A DNA stretch of 21,615 bases from positions 1 to 21,615 of the forward strand of contig CAYNHT010000008.1 of the NCBI GenBank assembly GCA_964397485.1. Direction: 5' to 3'. The translations under genes and the position numbers were made by a program. This DNA is from CAYNHT01 sp964397485 (GTDB lineage Bacteria; Bacillota_I; Bacilli_A; RF39; UBA660). Below, one piece after another: positions 8,548 to 16,162 of the stretch (position 1 is its first letter; the number at the start of each line of letters is the position of its first letter). The notes under the pieces were generated by a model that saw only the letters and a list, made by a program, of their open reading frames with translations, was not told where the DNA came from and did no database searches.

Positions 8548-9225
8548 TCACCTGTTTTTTCCGATTTTTTTGACCTCAACTTGAACTAAACACTTACCTA
8601 AAACAGATTTTAAAATACTTAAATCACCATTATGAGAAGATAAAATACTTCCTAAAATCAATTGCTTATGATCTTGATTATCCCATAAACTATAATCTAG
8701 TTCATAATTCCCAAAGTTTAATTTTTTACTCATTTCATGGACATATTCTCTAAAAAATTCTCTTTGTGTTCTTCCATTACCTTCTCGAAACGGATGAACA
8801 ATATTAATTTCAGAATAATAGTAAGCTAAAAATTCTACTAATTGTTCAACAGTTTCTATATATATAATTTTCTTTTTCATTTCTTGTAACAAACACCTTA
8901 AATATTTATAAATATATTCAGGTCTACAAAAAGGTGTATTTCCTTTTGACATATTTTCAACCCTTATTTTACCTGCAAAATCATACAAATAATCAAATAA
9001 AAATTTGTGTATTTTCAAATAATGGTCAACATCAAAATTCCCCTCTATAGGTTCTAAATATAATCTTGATAAATTATACGTTGTCATAGTTCTTTCAATA
9101 TTTTCAAGCGTCATTTCATCTTCAATACCCAGTTTGTTAATTAAAATATCAGTTCCCTCGTAGCAATATTTTGACTGTTCGGTAAAAACCTCTGCAATTC
9201 GTCTATTTACTTTTTGAATTGTCAT
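8548..9225 (-). CDS. Fic-domain protein, probable AMPylating toxin
   Basis: A 225-residue class I type Fic protein. Fic domains transfer AMP (sometimes other groups) from a nucleotide to hydroxyl side chains of target proteins; in VbhT/FicT systems the targets include DNA gyrase and topoisomerase IV. The full active-site motif is present at residues 144-155, HPFREGNGRTQR, with catalytic H144 and the phosphate-binding GNGR loop. The target-docking flap is probably KGNTPFCRPEYI (94-105). I see no internal inhibitory helix motif, which fits control by a separate antitoxin. It overlaps the upstream antitoxin gene by 23 bases and has an AAGGAAG site before its ATG. The catalytic motif is intact, so activity is expected. 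The actual target is unknown. Confidence 0.92.
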   Translation of the reverse strand: MTIQKVNRRIAEVFTEQSKYCYEGTDILINKLGIEDEMTLENIERTMTTYNLSRLYLEPIEGNFDVDHYLKIHKFLFDYLYDFAGKIRVENMSKGNTPFCRPEYIYKYLRCLLQEMKKKIIYIETVEQLVEFLAYYYSEINIVHPFREGNGRTQREFFREYVHEMSKKLNFGNYELDYSLWDNQDHKQLILGSILSSHNGDLSILKSVLGKCLVQVEVKKIGKNR

Positions 9226-9403
9226 TTTCTTCCTTGTGTTTCTTAAACATCATGACTATTTTATATAACAAACTATCAGGATGGGTATTTGTTTGTAGTG
9301 CTTCTTTAATCATTTTTAATTCTTCTTTAGTTGGGTTAATACTCTCAACATTAACGTTGGATACTGCCCCAGCTATCGCTTTGTCTATTTTTTCTTCAGA
9401 CAT
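9203..9403 (-). CDS. VbhA-like antitoxin of the Fic protein
   Basis: A 66-residue acidic/helical protein encoded immediately before fic and overlapping it by 23 bases, the usual layout of class I Fic toxin-antitoxin pairs. The segment AIAGAVSNVNVESINPTKEE (residues 9-28) resembles the inhibitory helix of VbhA antitoxins, where (S/T)xxxE(G/N) puts a glutamate into the Fic ATP site. Here the glutamate is E20 in VNVES; the classical Ser position is Asn, with a Ser one residue earlier, and the residue after Glu is Ser. The start is the ATG at 9403, with GAGGTG 7 bases upstream; a longer reading from TTG at 9421 would use a rare start and has no ribosome binding site. Antitoxin before toxin allows coupled translation. 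Confidence 0.8.
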   Translation of the reverse strand: MSEEKIDKAIAGAVSNVNVESINPTKEELKMIKEALQTNTHPDSLLYKIVMMFKKHKEENDNSKSK

Positions 9404-9422
9404 AATTAACACCTCTTTCAAT

Positions 9423-9431
9423 ATTATAGCA
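9423..9431 (-). promoter_or_regulatory. Extended -10 promoter of the antitoxin-fic operon
   Basis: The minus strand reads TGC-TATAAT, about 20 bases before the antitoxin ATG. No strong -35 is seen. It is divergent from, and about 40 bases away from, the likely promoter of the ABC transporter operon. Confidence 0.6.
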
Positions 9432-9466
9432 CACTTTTGTCATATCACATACTAGCGATAAATGAA

Positions 9467-9472
9467 TATAAT
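9467..9472 (+). promoter_or_regulatory. Candidate -10 box of the ABC transporter operon
   Basis: TATAAT lies about 28 bases before the TTG start of the binding-protein gene. The -35 region at 17 bases (ATCACA) is weak. Only about 97 bases separate the divergent start codons, so both promoters share this region. No riboswitch fits in it. Confidence 0.4.
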
Positions 9473-9500
9473 ATCATGAAAATATGAAAGGAGAATGTTT

Positions 9501-10502
9501 TTGAAAAAGGTGGTTATTTCGTTAATTGCTTTATTTTTAGTGGCTATTATAACTAGTTTACTAATATTCAATAATGCAGATTCAAAATTAACAAAAGTAA
9601 AAGTGGGTGAAGTTACACATAGTATCTTTTACGCACCACAATATATAGCACATTCACTAGGATATTTTGAAGATGAAGGACTAGACGTTGAGTTAATATT
9701 AATACCAGGTGCTGACAAAGTAACTGCAGCTGTACTATCTGGTGATGTTAACATTGGATTTTGTGGTAGTGAAGCAACTATATATGTATATAATCAAGGG
9801 GAAAAAGATTATCTTGTTAACTTTGCAGGATTAACAAAACGTGATGGTAGTTTTATAGTATCAAGAGAAAAATTTGACAACTTTAAATTAACTGATTTAA
9901 AAGGTAAAAACATTATTGGAGGCCGAAAAGGTGGTATGCCAGAAATGACTTTTGAATGGGTTTTAAAGGAAAATGGAATTGATCCAAAGAAAGACGTATC
10001 AATTGATACAAGTATAGCATTTGCTGCTATGGCTGGCGCTTTTATTGGAGGAACTGGAGATTTTGTTACTTTATTTGAACCACTCGCTTTACAAGTTGAG
10101 AAACAAGGATTTGGTTACGTTGTGGCATCAGTTGGTCAATTAGGTGGAGAAGTACCTTATACAGCTTATAATGCTAGAAAAGGTTATATTGAAAATAATA
10201 AAGCTGTGATCGAGGGATTTACTAGAGCAATTCAAAAAGGGTTAGATTACGTGCATACTAATTCTGAAGAAGAAATTGCAAAAAACATAATTAGTTATTT
10301 CCCAGATACTTCAATGAATGATTTAATTGAAATTGTTAAACGTTATAAAGATAATGATTCATGGTATAAAACAACTACAATTGGAGAAAACGATTTTAAT
10401 CGTGTTCAAACAATTATGGAACATGCTGGTGAATTAGATAAAAATGCACCATATGACAAGTTAGTTGATACTAGTTTTTCTAAATCTATAAATAATGAAT
10501 GA
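9501..10502 (+). CDS. ABC transporter substrate-binding protein, NMT1/THI5-like (SsuA/ThiY type)
   Basis: An extracellular solute-binding protein of the two-domain fold used by SsuA, TauA and ThiY. Typical segments are GEVTHSIFYAPQYIAHSLGYF (near residues 33-53), LSGDVNIGFCGSEATIYV and GGRKGGMPEM. The start is probably TTG at 9501: AGGAG lies 7 bases upstream, whereas the ATG at 9495 is only 1-2 bases from it. The N-terminus has a hydrophobic segment (residues 4-22) but no lipobox cysteine. It may therefore be anchored by an uncleaved signal or released, unlike most Gram-positive binding proteins. Family members bind sulfonates, nitrate, pyrimidine precursors or riboflavin-like compounds; the sequence does not tell me which. 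It heads a three-gene importer operon. Confidence 0.88.
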   Translation: MKKVVISLIALFLVAIITSLLIFNNADSKLTKVKVGEVTHSIFYAPQYIAHSLGYFEDEGLDVELILIPGADKVTAAVLSGDVNIGFCGSEATIYVYNQGEKDYLVNFAGLTKRDGSFIVSREKFDNFKLTDLKGKNIIGGRKGGMPEMTFEWVLKENGIDPKKDVSIDTSIAFAAMAGAFIGGTGDFVTLFEPLALQVEKQGFGYVVASVGQLGGEVPYTAYNARKGYIENNKAVIEGFTRAIQKGLDYVHTNSEEEIAKNIISYFPDTSMNDLIEIVKRYKDNDSWYKTTTIGENDFNRVQTIMEHAGELDKNAPYDKLVDTSFSKSINNE

Positions 10503-11241
10503 AATATTAAATATTAAGGACTTAAAGAAAATTTATCATACCAAACAAGGTGAAACATTAGCGGTAGATAATTTTTCTTTTAATTTGTTGGATGGTGAAG
10601 TTGTAGCAATCGTAGGCCCTAGTGGTTGTGGAAAATCAACGATTTTATCAATTTTATGTGGATTAGAAACCAAATCGGATGGAGAAATCGTTTTTAAAAA
10701 TGATTCAAGCATAGGATATATGTTACAACAAGATAGTCTATTTAATTGGCGAACAATTTTAAAAAATTGTTTATTAGGATTAGAACTTAATGATAAACTT
10801 AACAAAGAATCCAAGGAATACGTATTAAATTTATTAAAAACTTATGGGTTAGAAGATTTTATTAATAGCTATCCTTCTAATTTATCAGGAGGCATGCGTC
10901 AACGTGTTGCATTGATTAGAACATTAGCTACAAAACCTAATATATTATTGTTAGATGAACCATATAGTGCTTTAGATTATCAAACAAGGCTAGCCGTTTC
11001 TGATGATGTATATAAAATTATAAAAAACGAAAAAAAGAGCGTAATAATGGTTACACATGATATTGCTGAGGCAATAAGTATGGCAGACCGTATTATTGTC
11101 TTATCAAAAAGACCCAGCACTATAAAAAATATCTATGAAATAAATTTAACAAATAGGTCTACACCAATAGAAAATAGAAAAGCTAAAGAATTTGCGTACT
11201 ACTATGATTTGATATGGAAGGATCTTGATTTCCATGTATAG
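10495..11241 (+). CDS. ABC transporter ATP-binding protein (SsuB/TauB type)
   Basis: A 248-residue ATPase that powers import by the adjacent permease. It contains Walker A GPSGCGKST, Q-loop LQQDSLFNW, signature LSGGMRQRVAL, Walker B ILLLDEP with catalytic Glu, and H-loop VTHD. The nitrate/sulfonate/taurine subgroup is suggested by the neighbours and the DSLFNWRTILKN segment. Its start overlaps the end of the binding-protein gene by 8 bases (ATGAATGA) and no clear ribosome binding site is present, so translation is probably by coupling. Confidence 0.93.
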   Translation: MNEILNIKDLKKIYHTKQGETLAVDNFSFNLLDGEVVAIVGPSGCGKSTILSILCGLETKSDGEIVFKNDSSIGYMLQQDSLFNWRTILKNCLLGLELNDKLNKESKEYVLNLLKTYGLEDFINSYPSNLSGGMRQRVALIRTLATKPNILLLDEPYSALDYQTRLAVSDDVYKIIKNEKKSVIMVTHDIAEAISMADRIIVLSKRPSTIKNIYEINLTNRSTPIENRKAKEFAYYYDLIWKDLDFHV

Positions 11242-12028
11242 TCATGAACATTATAAGTATCTAAAAAAAATAAAAACAACGCAAATACTTATTAGAATTT
11301 TTCAAATCACAATCATCGTTTTTTCTCTTATTATATGGCAGTTATTAGCTGATTTAAACGTTATTAACACTTTTATATCATCTAGCCCTAAAGAAGTTAT
11401 AAGGACGCTTATAAGCTTGCACAATACAAATAACCTGTATCATCATATAGGTATTACTGTATATGAAACAATCATTAGCTTCACATTAGGAACTATATTA
11501 GGAATTTTAATCGCAACTGTTTTATGGTGGAATAAATTTTTAGCTAAAGTGATGGATCCATATTTAACTATTTTGAATAGTTTACCTAAAGTAGCACTTG
11601 GACCTATTATTATAATTTGGGCAGGAGCTGGTATAAAATCTATTATTCTTATGGCACTATTTATTTCAGTCATTATTACAATAATAAATGTTTATCAAGG
11701 TTTTAATGAGACTGATCAAAACAAAATTAAATTAATGAATTCTTTTAAGGCTAGTAAGCAACAAATATATTTTAAATTAGTTTTACCAAGCAGTTTTTCT
11801 AACATCATTAGTGCATTAAAAATTAATGTAAGTATGTCTTTAATAGGTGTAGTAATGGGGGAATTTTTAGTCTCAAAACAAGGCATTGGATATTTGATAA
11901 TGTATGGGTCACAAGTATTTAATCTTAATTTAGTTATTACTGGAATTATTATTCTTTGCATTGTTTCTGCAGCTATGTACTATTTTGTTACTTATATTGA
12001 AAAAAAATTAATTAATAAAAACGAATAG
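11234..12028 (+). CDS. ABC transporter permease (SsuC/TauC type)
   Basis: A 264-residue inner membrane permease with about six hydrophobic segments (first at about residues 22-40, last near 230-255). The cytoplasmic coupling loop FKASKQQIYFKLVLPSS corresponds to the EAA loop, though the usual Gly is replaced. I place the start at ATG 11234, overlapping the ATPase stop by 8 bases (ATGTATAG), the same style as the previous junction. A TTG at 11225 is possible but sits too close to the AAGGA at 11217-11221. It forms the channel of the importer with the two genes before it. A strong hairpin follows the stop directly. Confidence 0.92.
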   Translation: MYSHEHYKYLKKIKTTQILIRIFQITIIVFSLIIWQLLADLNVINTFISSSPKEVIRTLISLHNTNNLYHHIGITVYETIISFTLGTILGILIATVLWWNKFLAKVMDPYLTILNSLPKVALGPIIIIWAGAGIKSIILMALFISVIITIINVYQGFNETDQNKIKLMNSFKASKQQIYFKLVLPSSFSNIISALKINVSMSLIGVVMGEFLVSKQGIGYLIMYGSQVFNLNLVITGIIILCIVSAAMYYFVTYIEKKLINKNE

Positions 12029-12061
12029 AAAAAAGATGATATATTTTTTATCATCTTTTTT
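12029..12061. terminator. Bidirectional intrinsic terminator between convergent genes
   Basis: A perfect 13-bp inverted repeat (12029-12041 with 12049-12061, 7-base loop) has an A6 arm on one side and a T6 arm on the other, so it can end transcripts in both directions. It lies between the permease stop (12028) and the kinase-like gene and includes the last codons and TGA stop of the latter. Confidence 0.88.
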
Positions 12062-12923
12062 GTGTAACCATTTTAAAAACTTTATGATGAGCACGAGCAA
12101 TATTTTCTGGGATCTGATCTAATAATTCACATGGTGAAGTATTACTCGACCCTGTGTATATCTTATAAAAACAATCTAAAAGTTCGTTACCAACACCTAA
12201 ATCTCTTAGGTATTGCAAATAAACATAGTATTCACTTGCTGAAAATTTATGAATTTCACCATTAGATATAGTATTTAATATCATAAATATATAGCACATC
12301 CACTCACTATCAGCATTTGGTATATGAAATATATTATCATCTTTTGGATATTTATATTCCATATCTTTGATATTAGGATTGGTACTTAAATATTTAATAG
12401 GAAAAGGCTTGTTATTAGCAATCTTACAACTATCTAAATCAACAGTACATATTCTTTTTTTCTTTAGGTCAAATAAGAAATTGGCTTCATGAACATCACC
12501 TAAATAAAAATCTTTATCATGTACAGTTGTTCTTTGAATTTTTTCTAATATCTGACCAACTTGTTTCAAATAATCTATCTTTTCTAAAATAGGAACACTC
12601 TTATCACTAAGAATTGTCTTTAAATTTATATTATCGATAAAAGGCATTGAAAAGCCAACTACTTTGTTATTAACAATAACTAATTTTTCAGGAAGAATCA
12701 ATTCATCAATATTTATATGTTCCTTATTATCAATTAACGTATTTATAGTAAGTAATTTATTTCCAAAGTATAAACCTTCATCAATAAAATAAATTTTAAG
12801 AATTTTTTTACTTGAGTTAGTATACCACATATACAAATTACACTCAGTACTTAAAACACCTTTTTCTAGAACATATTTTTGTAGCGAGGTAAATTTATTC
12901 TTGTTTATTACTAATGCATTCAT
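12051..12923 (-). CDS. Divergent protein-kinase-like protein, 290 aa
   Basis: I recognise a protein-kinase fold pattern but no named family. The segment LGDVHEANFL (141-150) matches the kinase catalytic loop: D143 is in the place of the catalytic Asp and N148 follows at the right distance. VDLDSC (161-166) fits the metal-binding DFG position with D162, 14 residues after N148 as expected. The VGFSMPFIDNINL stretch (89-101) looks like the hinge region. K43 in KKILKIYF could be the N-lobe lysine, but no glycine-rich loop is evident. Possible roles are a protein or small-molecule kinase, or an inactive pseudokinase. There is no membrane segment. It has an AAGGGGG ribosome binding site, its own consensus promoter and a terminator, so it is a single-gene unit. 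Confidence 0.7.
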   Translation of the reverse strand: MNALVINKNKFTSLQKYVLEKGVLSTECNLYMWYTNSSKKILKIYFIDEGLYFGNKLLTINTLIDNKEHINIDELILPEKLVIVNNKVVGFSMPFIDNINLKTILSDKSVPILEKIDYLKQVGQILEKIQRTTVHDKDFYLGDVHEANFLFDLKKKRICTVDLDSCKIANNKPFPIKYLSTNPNIKDMEYKYPKDDNIFHIPNADSEWMCYIFMILNTISNGEIHKFSASEYYVYLQYLRDLGVGNELLDCFYKIYTGSSNTSPCELLDQIPENIARAHHKVFKMVTQKR

Positions 12924-12946
12924 AAATATCCCCCTTTTTTTGACCT

Positions 12947-12975
12947 ATTCTACCACAGCACATATCATTTGTCAA
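12947..12975 (-). promoter_or_regulatory. Consensus sigma-A promoter of the kinase-like gene
   Basis: The minus strand has TTGACA (12975-12970), a 17-base spacer and TAGAAT (12952-12947), preceded by TGG as an extended -10. This is the closest match to consensus in the window and predicts a strong transcript with a short leader. Confidence 0.8.
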
Positions 12976-13015
12976 AATAATTTGTTAAATAATATTCTTT
13001 TATCCCAAAAATATA

Positions 13016-13047
13016 AAAAGAATTAATTAAATATAACTAATTCCTTT
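13016..13047 (-). terminator. Probable terminator of the tsa-rsgI-like operon
   Basis: On the minus strand, arms 13047-13038 and 13025-13016 can form a 10-bp stem with one G-U pair and a 12-base loop. A T-rich stretch follows (13019-13004). It starts 3 bases after the stop of the RsgI-like gene. Confidence 0.5.
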
Positions 13048-13050
13048 GTC

Positions 13051-13953
13051 TTATCTATTTTTTATGTCTCTAATTCTTTCTTTTACAGCATCTACATTTC
13101 TAGCAGTAGTATCTTTTATTTCCCTTTTAATTTCTTCAACATTTCTTTTAATTTCTTCTTTTTTGTCTTCGATTATTGAATCAATTATTTGATCTTTTTG
13201 ATCGGGTGAAACATTATCTCCTCTTGTTTTTTCAACTTCCCATAAATCGCTTTTGAATCCGTCAATTCTATCTTGATATTCTTTTTTCACTTCATTTTTT
13301 TCTTGCTTCCACGCATCTTTAGCATCATCTATAGTCATTTTTAAATCTTGGTGTCTAGCACTAACAACATTCTTAACTTCACCTTGTATTTCCCTAATCG
13401 ACATATTTACTAATTCTTCCTTATTTAAGTCAGTATTTAAATTAGATACTCTATCAACCAAAAGCATTTTCCCATAACTTATTCCATAGTTATCAGCTTC
13501 TTGCTTTAATTCTTCACTTAGTCCCCTTGTCACTAAAACGGCATATACTTTTCTAGTTTCAAAATGATTATTTAATCTATCTATAATTCTATCTTGTAAT
13601 TCAGTTCTTCTGTTTTCTTCTTCGCCATAAGTTGAAATCATAACTGCATTCTCATCACTTAATTCATCAATGTAACCCATTTCTATTGCCTCATCGATAA
13701 TTTTAGTGCTAGCTTCTTCAATACTCATTCCTACTAGATTTAGATCAGCTAATAAAATATCTGCATCCTCATTAACTGGTATAGCCTCAACAACTTTGTT
13801 GTCTTCATTAACAGCTAGTTCTATATTTGGATTAATACTTATTGTTACATACTGAAGATTAGCATCATTATTTAGATAATTATATCCTACTATAATTCCA
13901 ACTAGTACTACAGCAATTATTGATAAAATACTAATAACTTGTGTTTTTTTCAT
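13051..13953 (-). CDS. RsgI-like membrane protein with periplasmic-type anti-sigma domain
   Basis: A 300-residue membrane protein with five cytoplasmic residues, one transmembrane helix (about 6-27) and an external part. Residues 35-98 (YVTISINPNIELAVNEDNKV to IDEAIEMGYI) match the extracytoplasmic domain of RsgI, the anti-sigma factor of SigI in Bacillus and clostridia. N41-P42 corresponds to the Asn-Pro where RsgI proteins are reported to self-cleave. Residues 153-190 (YGISYGKMLLVDRV...) are also found in such proteins. The remainder to residue 300 is highly charged and helical, probably a coiled coil. The cytoplasmic RsgI domain that binds SigI is missing, and no sigI gene is nearby, so an anti-sigma role is doubtful. 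It is the last gene of the tsa operon, with GGGAGGT before its ATG. Confidence 0.8.
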   Translation of the reverse strand: MKKTQVISILSIIAVVLVGIIVGYNYLNNDANLQYVTISINPNIELAVNEDNKVVEAIPVNEDADILLADLNLVGMSIEEASTKIIDEAIEMGYIDELSDENAVMISTYGEEENRRTELQDRIIDRLNNHFETRKVYAVLVTRGLSEELKQEADNYGISYGKMLLVDRVSNLNTDLNKEELVNMSIREIQGEVKNVVSARHQDLKMTIDDAKDAWKQEKNEVKKEYQDRIDGFKSDLWEVEKTRGDNVSPDQKDQIIDSIIEDKKEEIKRNVEEIKREIKDTTARNVDAVKERIRDIKNR

Positions 13954-13976
13954 ATTTACCTCCCAATATTTTAAAT

Positions 13977-14723
13977 TTAATTGTTTTTTTCCCTATAAAT
14001 TTTCCTTACCTCATCTAACGATTCATGAGTTCCAACGTCATACCATGCTCCTTGAAATTTATGTACATAAGTTGGAAATAGTTTATGGATATATGTTACT
14101 AAACGACCAGGGGCATCAGGATTTCTTTTTTCATCCAGATACTGATCAATAAGTCTTAATGATTCCTTAGGATAAATATATATACCAAACGATACGATGT
14201 TTCCCTTTGGATCTTCTGGTTTTTCTTCTAAATCCGTTACTTTATTATTTTCATCAGCTACAATTACTCCAAACCTCTTTAATTCATTTCTATCATCAAG
14301 AACTTTACCTGAAATAATTACTGATTTCTTTTGTTTAAAATAATCAACCATATCATTCAAATTATATTCAAATAAATTATCACCACAAATTATTAGTAAA
14401 TCATCCTCTATTTTTTTTTGTTTGATAACATAATGAATATCTCCAATAGCTCCTAAACGATCATCATTTGATATTGTACCATCATTTAGAATAGATATTG
14501 GTTTGACAGATTTAATACCACGTACCCAATTCTCAAAATGCGAACTATAACGATCGTTTGTAACCAAATACATCTCATCAATATCCTTAATTTTATTAAC
14601 CTCGTCTACAATATAATTTAATAATGGTTTTTCTTCTTCAATTTCCAATAGTGCTTTAGGAAAATTCTCCGTTATCGGAAATAGTCTCGTCGCATATCCT
14701 GCGCATAATAAAATACATTTCAT
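13977..14723 (-). CDS. Sugar-phosphate nucleotidyltransferase (RmlA/GalU-like fold)
   Basis: A 248-residue cytoplasmic enzyme expected to join a sugar-1-phosphate to a nucleotide. The N-terminal signature LCAGYATRLFPITENFPKAL (residues 6-25) matches the nucleotide-binding loop; the usual GxGTR appears as GYATR. Other conserved parts are ICGDNLF near residue 116, where the Asp would bind metal, and LEEKPEDP near residue 165. No C-terminal acyltransferase or hexapeptide domain is present. The substrate sugar cannot be told; glucose-1-phosphate thymidylyltransferase is the usual label but is not proven. It sits 12 bases after tsaD and 23 bases before the RsgI-like gene in one operon. Confidence 0.85.
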   Translation of the reverse strand: MKCILLCAGYATRLFPITENFPKALLEIEEEKPLLNYIVDEVNKIKDIDEMYLVTNDRYSSHFENWVRGIKSVKPISILNDGTISNDDRLGAIGDIHYVIKQKKIEDDLLIICGDNLFEYNLNDMVDYFKQKKSVIISGKVLDDRNELKRFGVIVADENNKVTDLEEKPEDPKGNIVSFGIYIYPKESLRLIDQYLDEKRNPDAPGRLVTYIHKLFPTYVHKFQGAWYDVGTHESLDEVRKIYREKNN

Positions 14724-14735
14724 CTAAATTCCTCC

Positions 14736-15740
14736 TTAATTTAAAGCATCACTTGCTTTAGCTTTTAAATCTAATTTAGTAGCTCGTCCCAATTTGTAAG
14801 CATAATATCCAGCAGCACCTATCATTGCTGCATTATCAGTACAAAATTTAAGTGGCGGAAATACTAAATTAATATTACGTTCTCGACACAAAATTGTCAA
14901 TTTATCACGTAATCCTTTATTAGCTGCAACTCCTCCAGCAACAATCAAATTCTTAACTTTATATTCATTCATTGCACGCATTGTTTTCTTAGTCAATATT
15001 TCTACTACACGATTTTGAAAAGATGTAGCTAAATTGGTTGCATTAATTTCATTACCTCTTTGCTTTTCATTGTGAATTAAATTTATAACAGCGCTTTTAA
15101 TACCACTAAAACTAAAATTATAAGATGTATCATCCAGTGGAATTGGCAAATTATAAGTATCATCCCCCTCATGGGCTAATCTATCAATAATTGGCCCACC
15201 AGGATAATCTAAATTCATAACACGAGCGACCTTATCATAAGCCTCGCCTACAGCATCATCTAATGTACCACCAATTTTTTCAAATGAATAATCCTCTTTC
15301 ATATAAATCAGTTCAGTATGCCCGCCACTAACAACAAGTGCTATTAGAGGGAAATCCATTGGCTTCACCAGATTGTTAGCATATATGTGCCCCGCAATAT
15401 GATGAACTGGCACTAATGGCTTATTATATATGAAAGCCAATGTTTTTGCTGCCTGCAAACCAATAAGTAATGACCCTATCAATCCAGGTCCATAAGTAAC
15501 AGCAATTGCATCAATCTCATCAATTGTCATGTTTGCTTTTAGAAGCACATCTTCAATTACTATTGTAATACTTTCAATATGATGACGACTTGCAATTTCG
15601 GGTACAACGCCACCATAAAGAGCATGAATATCCATTTGTGATAAAACGACTGTTGCTATCTCAGTACAGCCATTCTTAATAATAGAAACACTAGTTTCAT
15701 CACAACTAGATTCAAACGCTAATATATATATATCTTTCAT
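14736..15740 (-). CDS. tsaD: tRNA A37 threonylcarbamoyltransferase TsaD
   Basis: The catalytic subunit (Kae1/Qri7/TsaD family) that moves the threonylcarbamoyl group from TC-AMP to adenosine 37 of ANN-decoding tRNAs, acting with TsaB and TsaE. Its 334 residues match E. coli length. Metal ligands H114 and H118 lie in VHHIAGH, and D302 lies in FCTDNAAMIG. The SSCDETSVS N-terminus, TYGPGLIGSLLIG and SGGHTELIY motifs are all present. Its ATG overlaps the rimI stop by 4 bases. Confidence 0.98.
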   Translation of the reverse strand: MKDIYILAFESSCDETSVSIIKNGCTEIATVVLSQMDIHALYGGVVPEIASRHHIESITIVIEDVLLKANMTIDEIDAIAVTYGPGLIGSLLIGLQAAKTLAFIYNKPLVPVHHIAGHIYANNLVKPMDFPLIALVVSGGHTELIYMKEDYSFEKIGGTLDDAVGEAYDKVARVMNLDYPGGPIIDRLAHEGDDTYNLPIPLDDTSYNFSFSGIKSAVINLIHNEKQRGNEINATNLATSFQNRVVEILTKKTMRAMNEYKVKNLIVAGGVAANKGLRDKLTILCRERNINLVFPPLKFCTDNAAMIGAAGYYAYKLGRATKLDLKAKASDALN

Positions 15741-16162
15741 TTATTCACCAACACTCTTTCCATCATAATGCCATCTATATCACCATAATAGTTTTTTCTA
15801 ACAGCAGTCTTTTTAAAACCATATTTGCAATATAAATTTATTGCTTTAATGTTATTTTCCATTACCTCCAAAGTTATATTTATACAATTACTATTACAAC
15901 AGTCATTAATCATAAATTGCATTAAATTAGAAGCAATTCCTTCACTTCGACATTCATTTTTTACTACTATATAATTTAATTCACTACGGTCATATATTAC
16001 TGCATAACTTATAAATCCAACAATTTGATCATTATCACAATAGACGAAGTATTTATTGAATGGATTATTAACTATATCACATTCTGTAATATCCTTTGTA
16101 TCTATTTCATGGATTAATTCATTTAAAACTGGCAAATCTTCAACTTCTAACTTTCTAATCAT
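15737..16162 (-). CDS. rimI: Ribosomal-protein-alanine N-acetyltransferase RimI-like (GNAT)
   Basis: A 141-residue GNAT acetyltransferase. The acetyl-CoA binding loop is RSEGIASNLM (about residues 68-77), and the C-terminal YGFKKTAVRKNYY is typical of RimI. RimI acetylates the N-terminal alanine of ribosomal protein S18 in E. coli. The gene lies between tsaB and tsaD, as in many Firmicutes, which supports the name; the substrate here is inferred. It shares 4-base ATGA overlaps with both neighbours. Confidence 0.9.
   Translation of the reverse strand: MIRKLEVEDLPVLNELIHEIDTKDITECDIVNNPFNKYFVYCDNDQIVGFISYAVIYDRSELNYIVVKNECRSEGIASNLMQFMINDCCNSNCINITLEVMENNIKAINLYCKYGFKKTAVRKNYYGDIDGIMMERVLVNK

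Noticed and set aside
8499..8579. Longer N-terminus of PcrA starting at 8579
   Set aside because: It overlaps the fic gene, lacks a ribosome binding site, and the family N-terminus (NLNKEQKEAV) begins right after the ATG at 8498.
9404..9500. TPP or other riboswitch before the ABC transporter
   Set aside because: The space between divergent start codons is under 100 bases and also holds two promoters; no conserved riboswitch core is seen.
12924..13050. Possible small RNA or gene in the gap between the RsgI-like and kinase-like genes
   Set aside because: The gap is explained by a promoter for one gene and a terminator for the other; no open frame with a ribosome binding site is seen.
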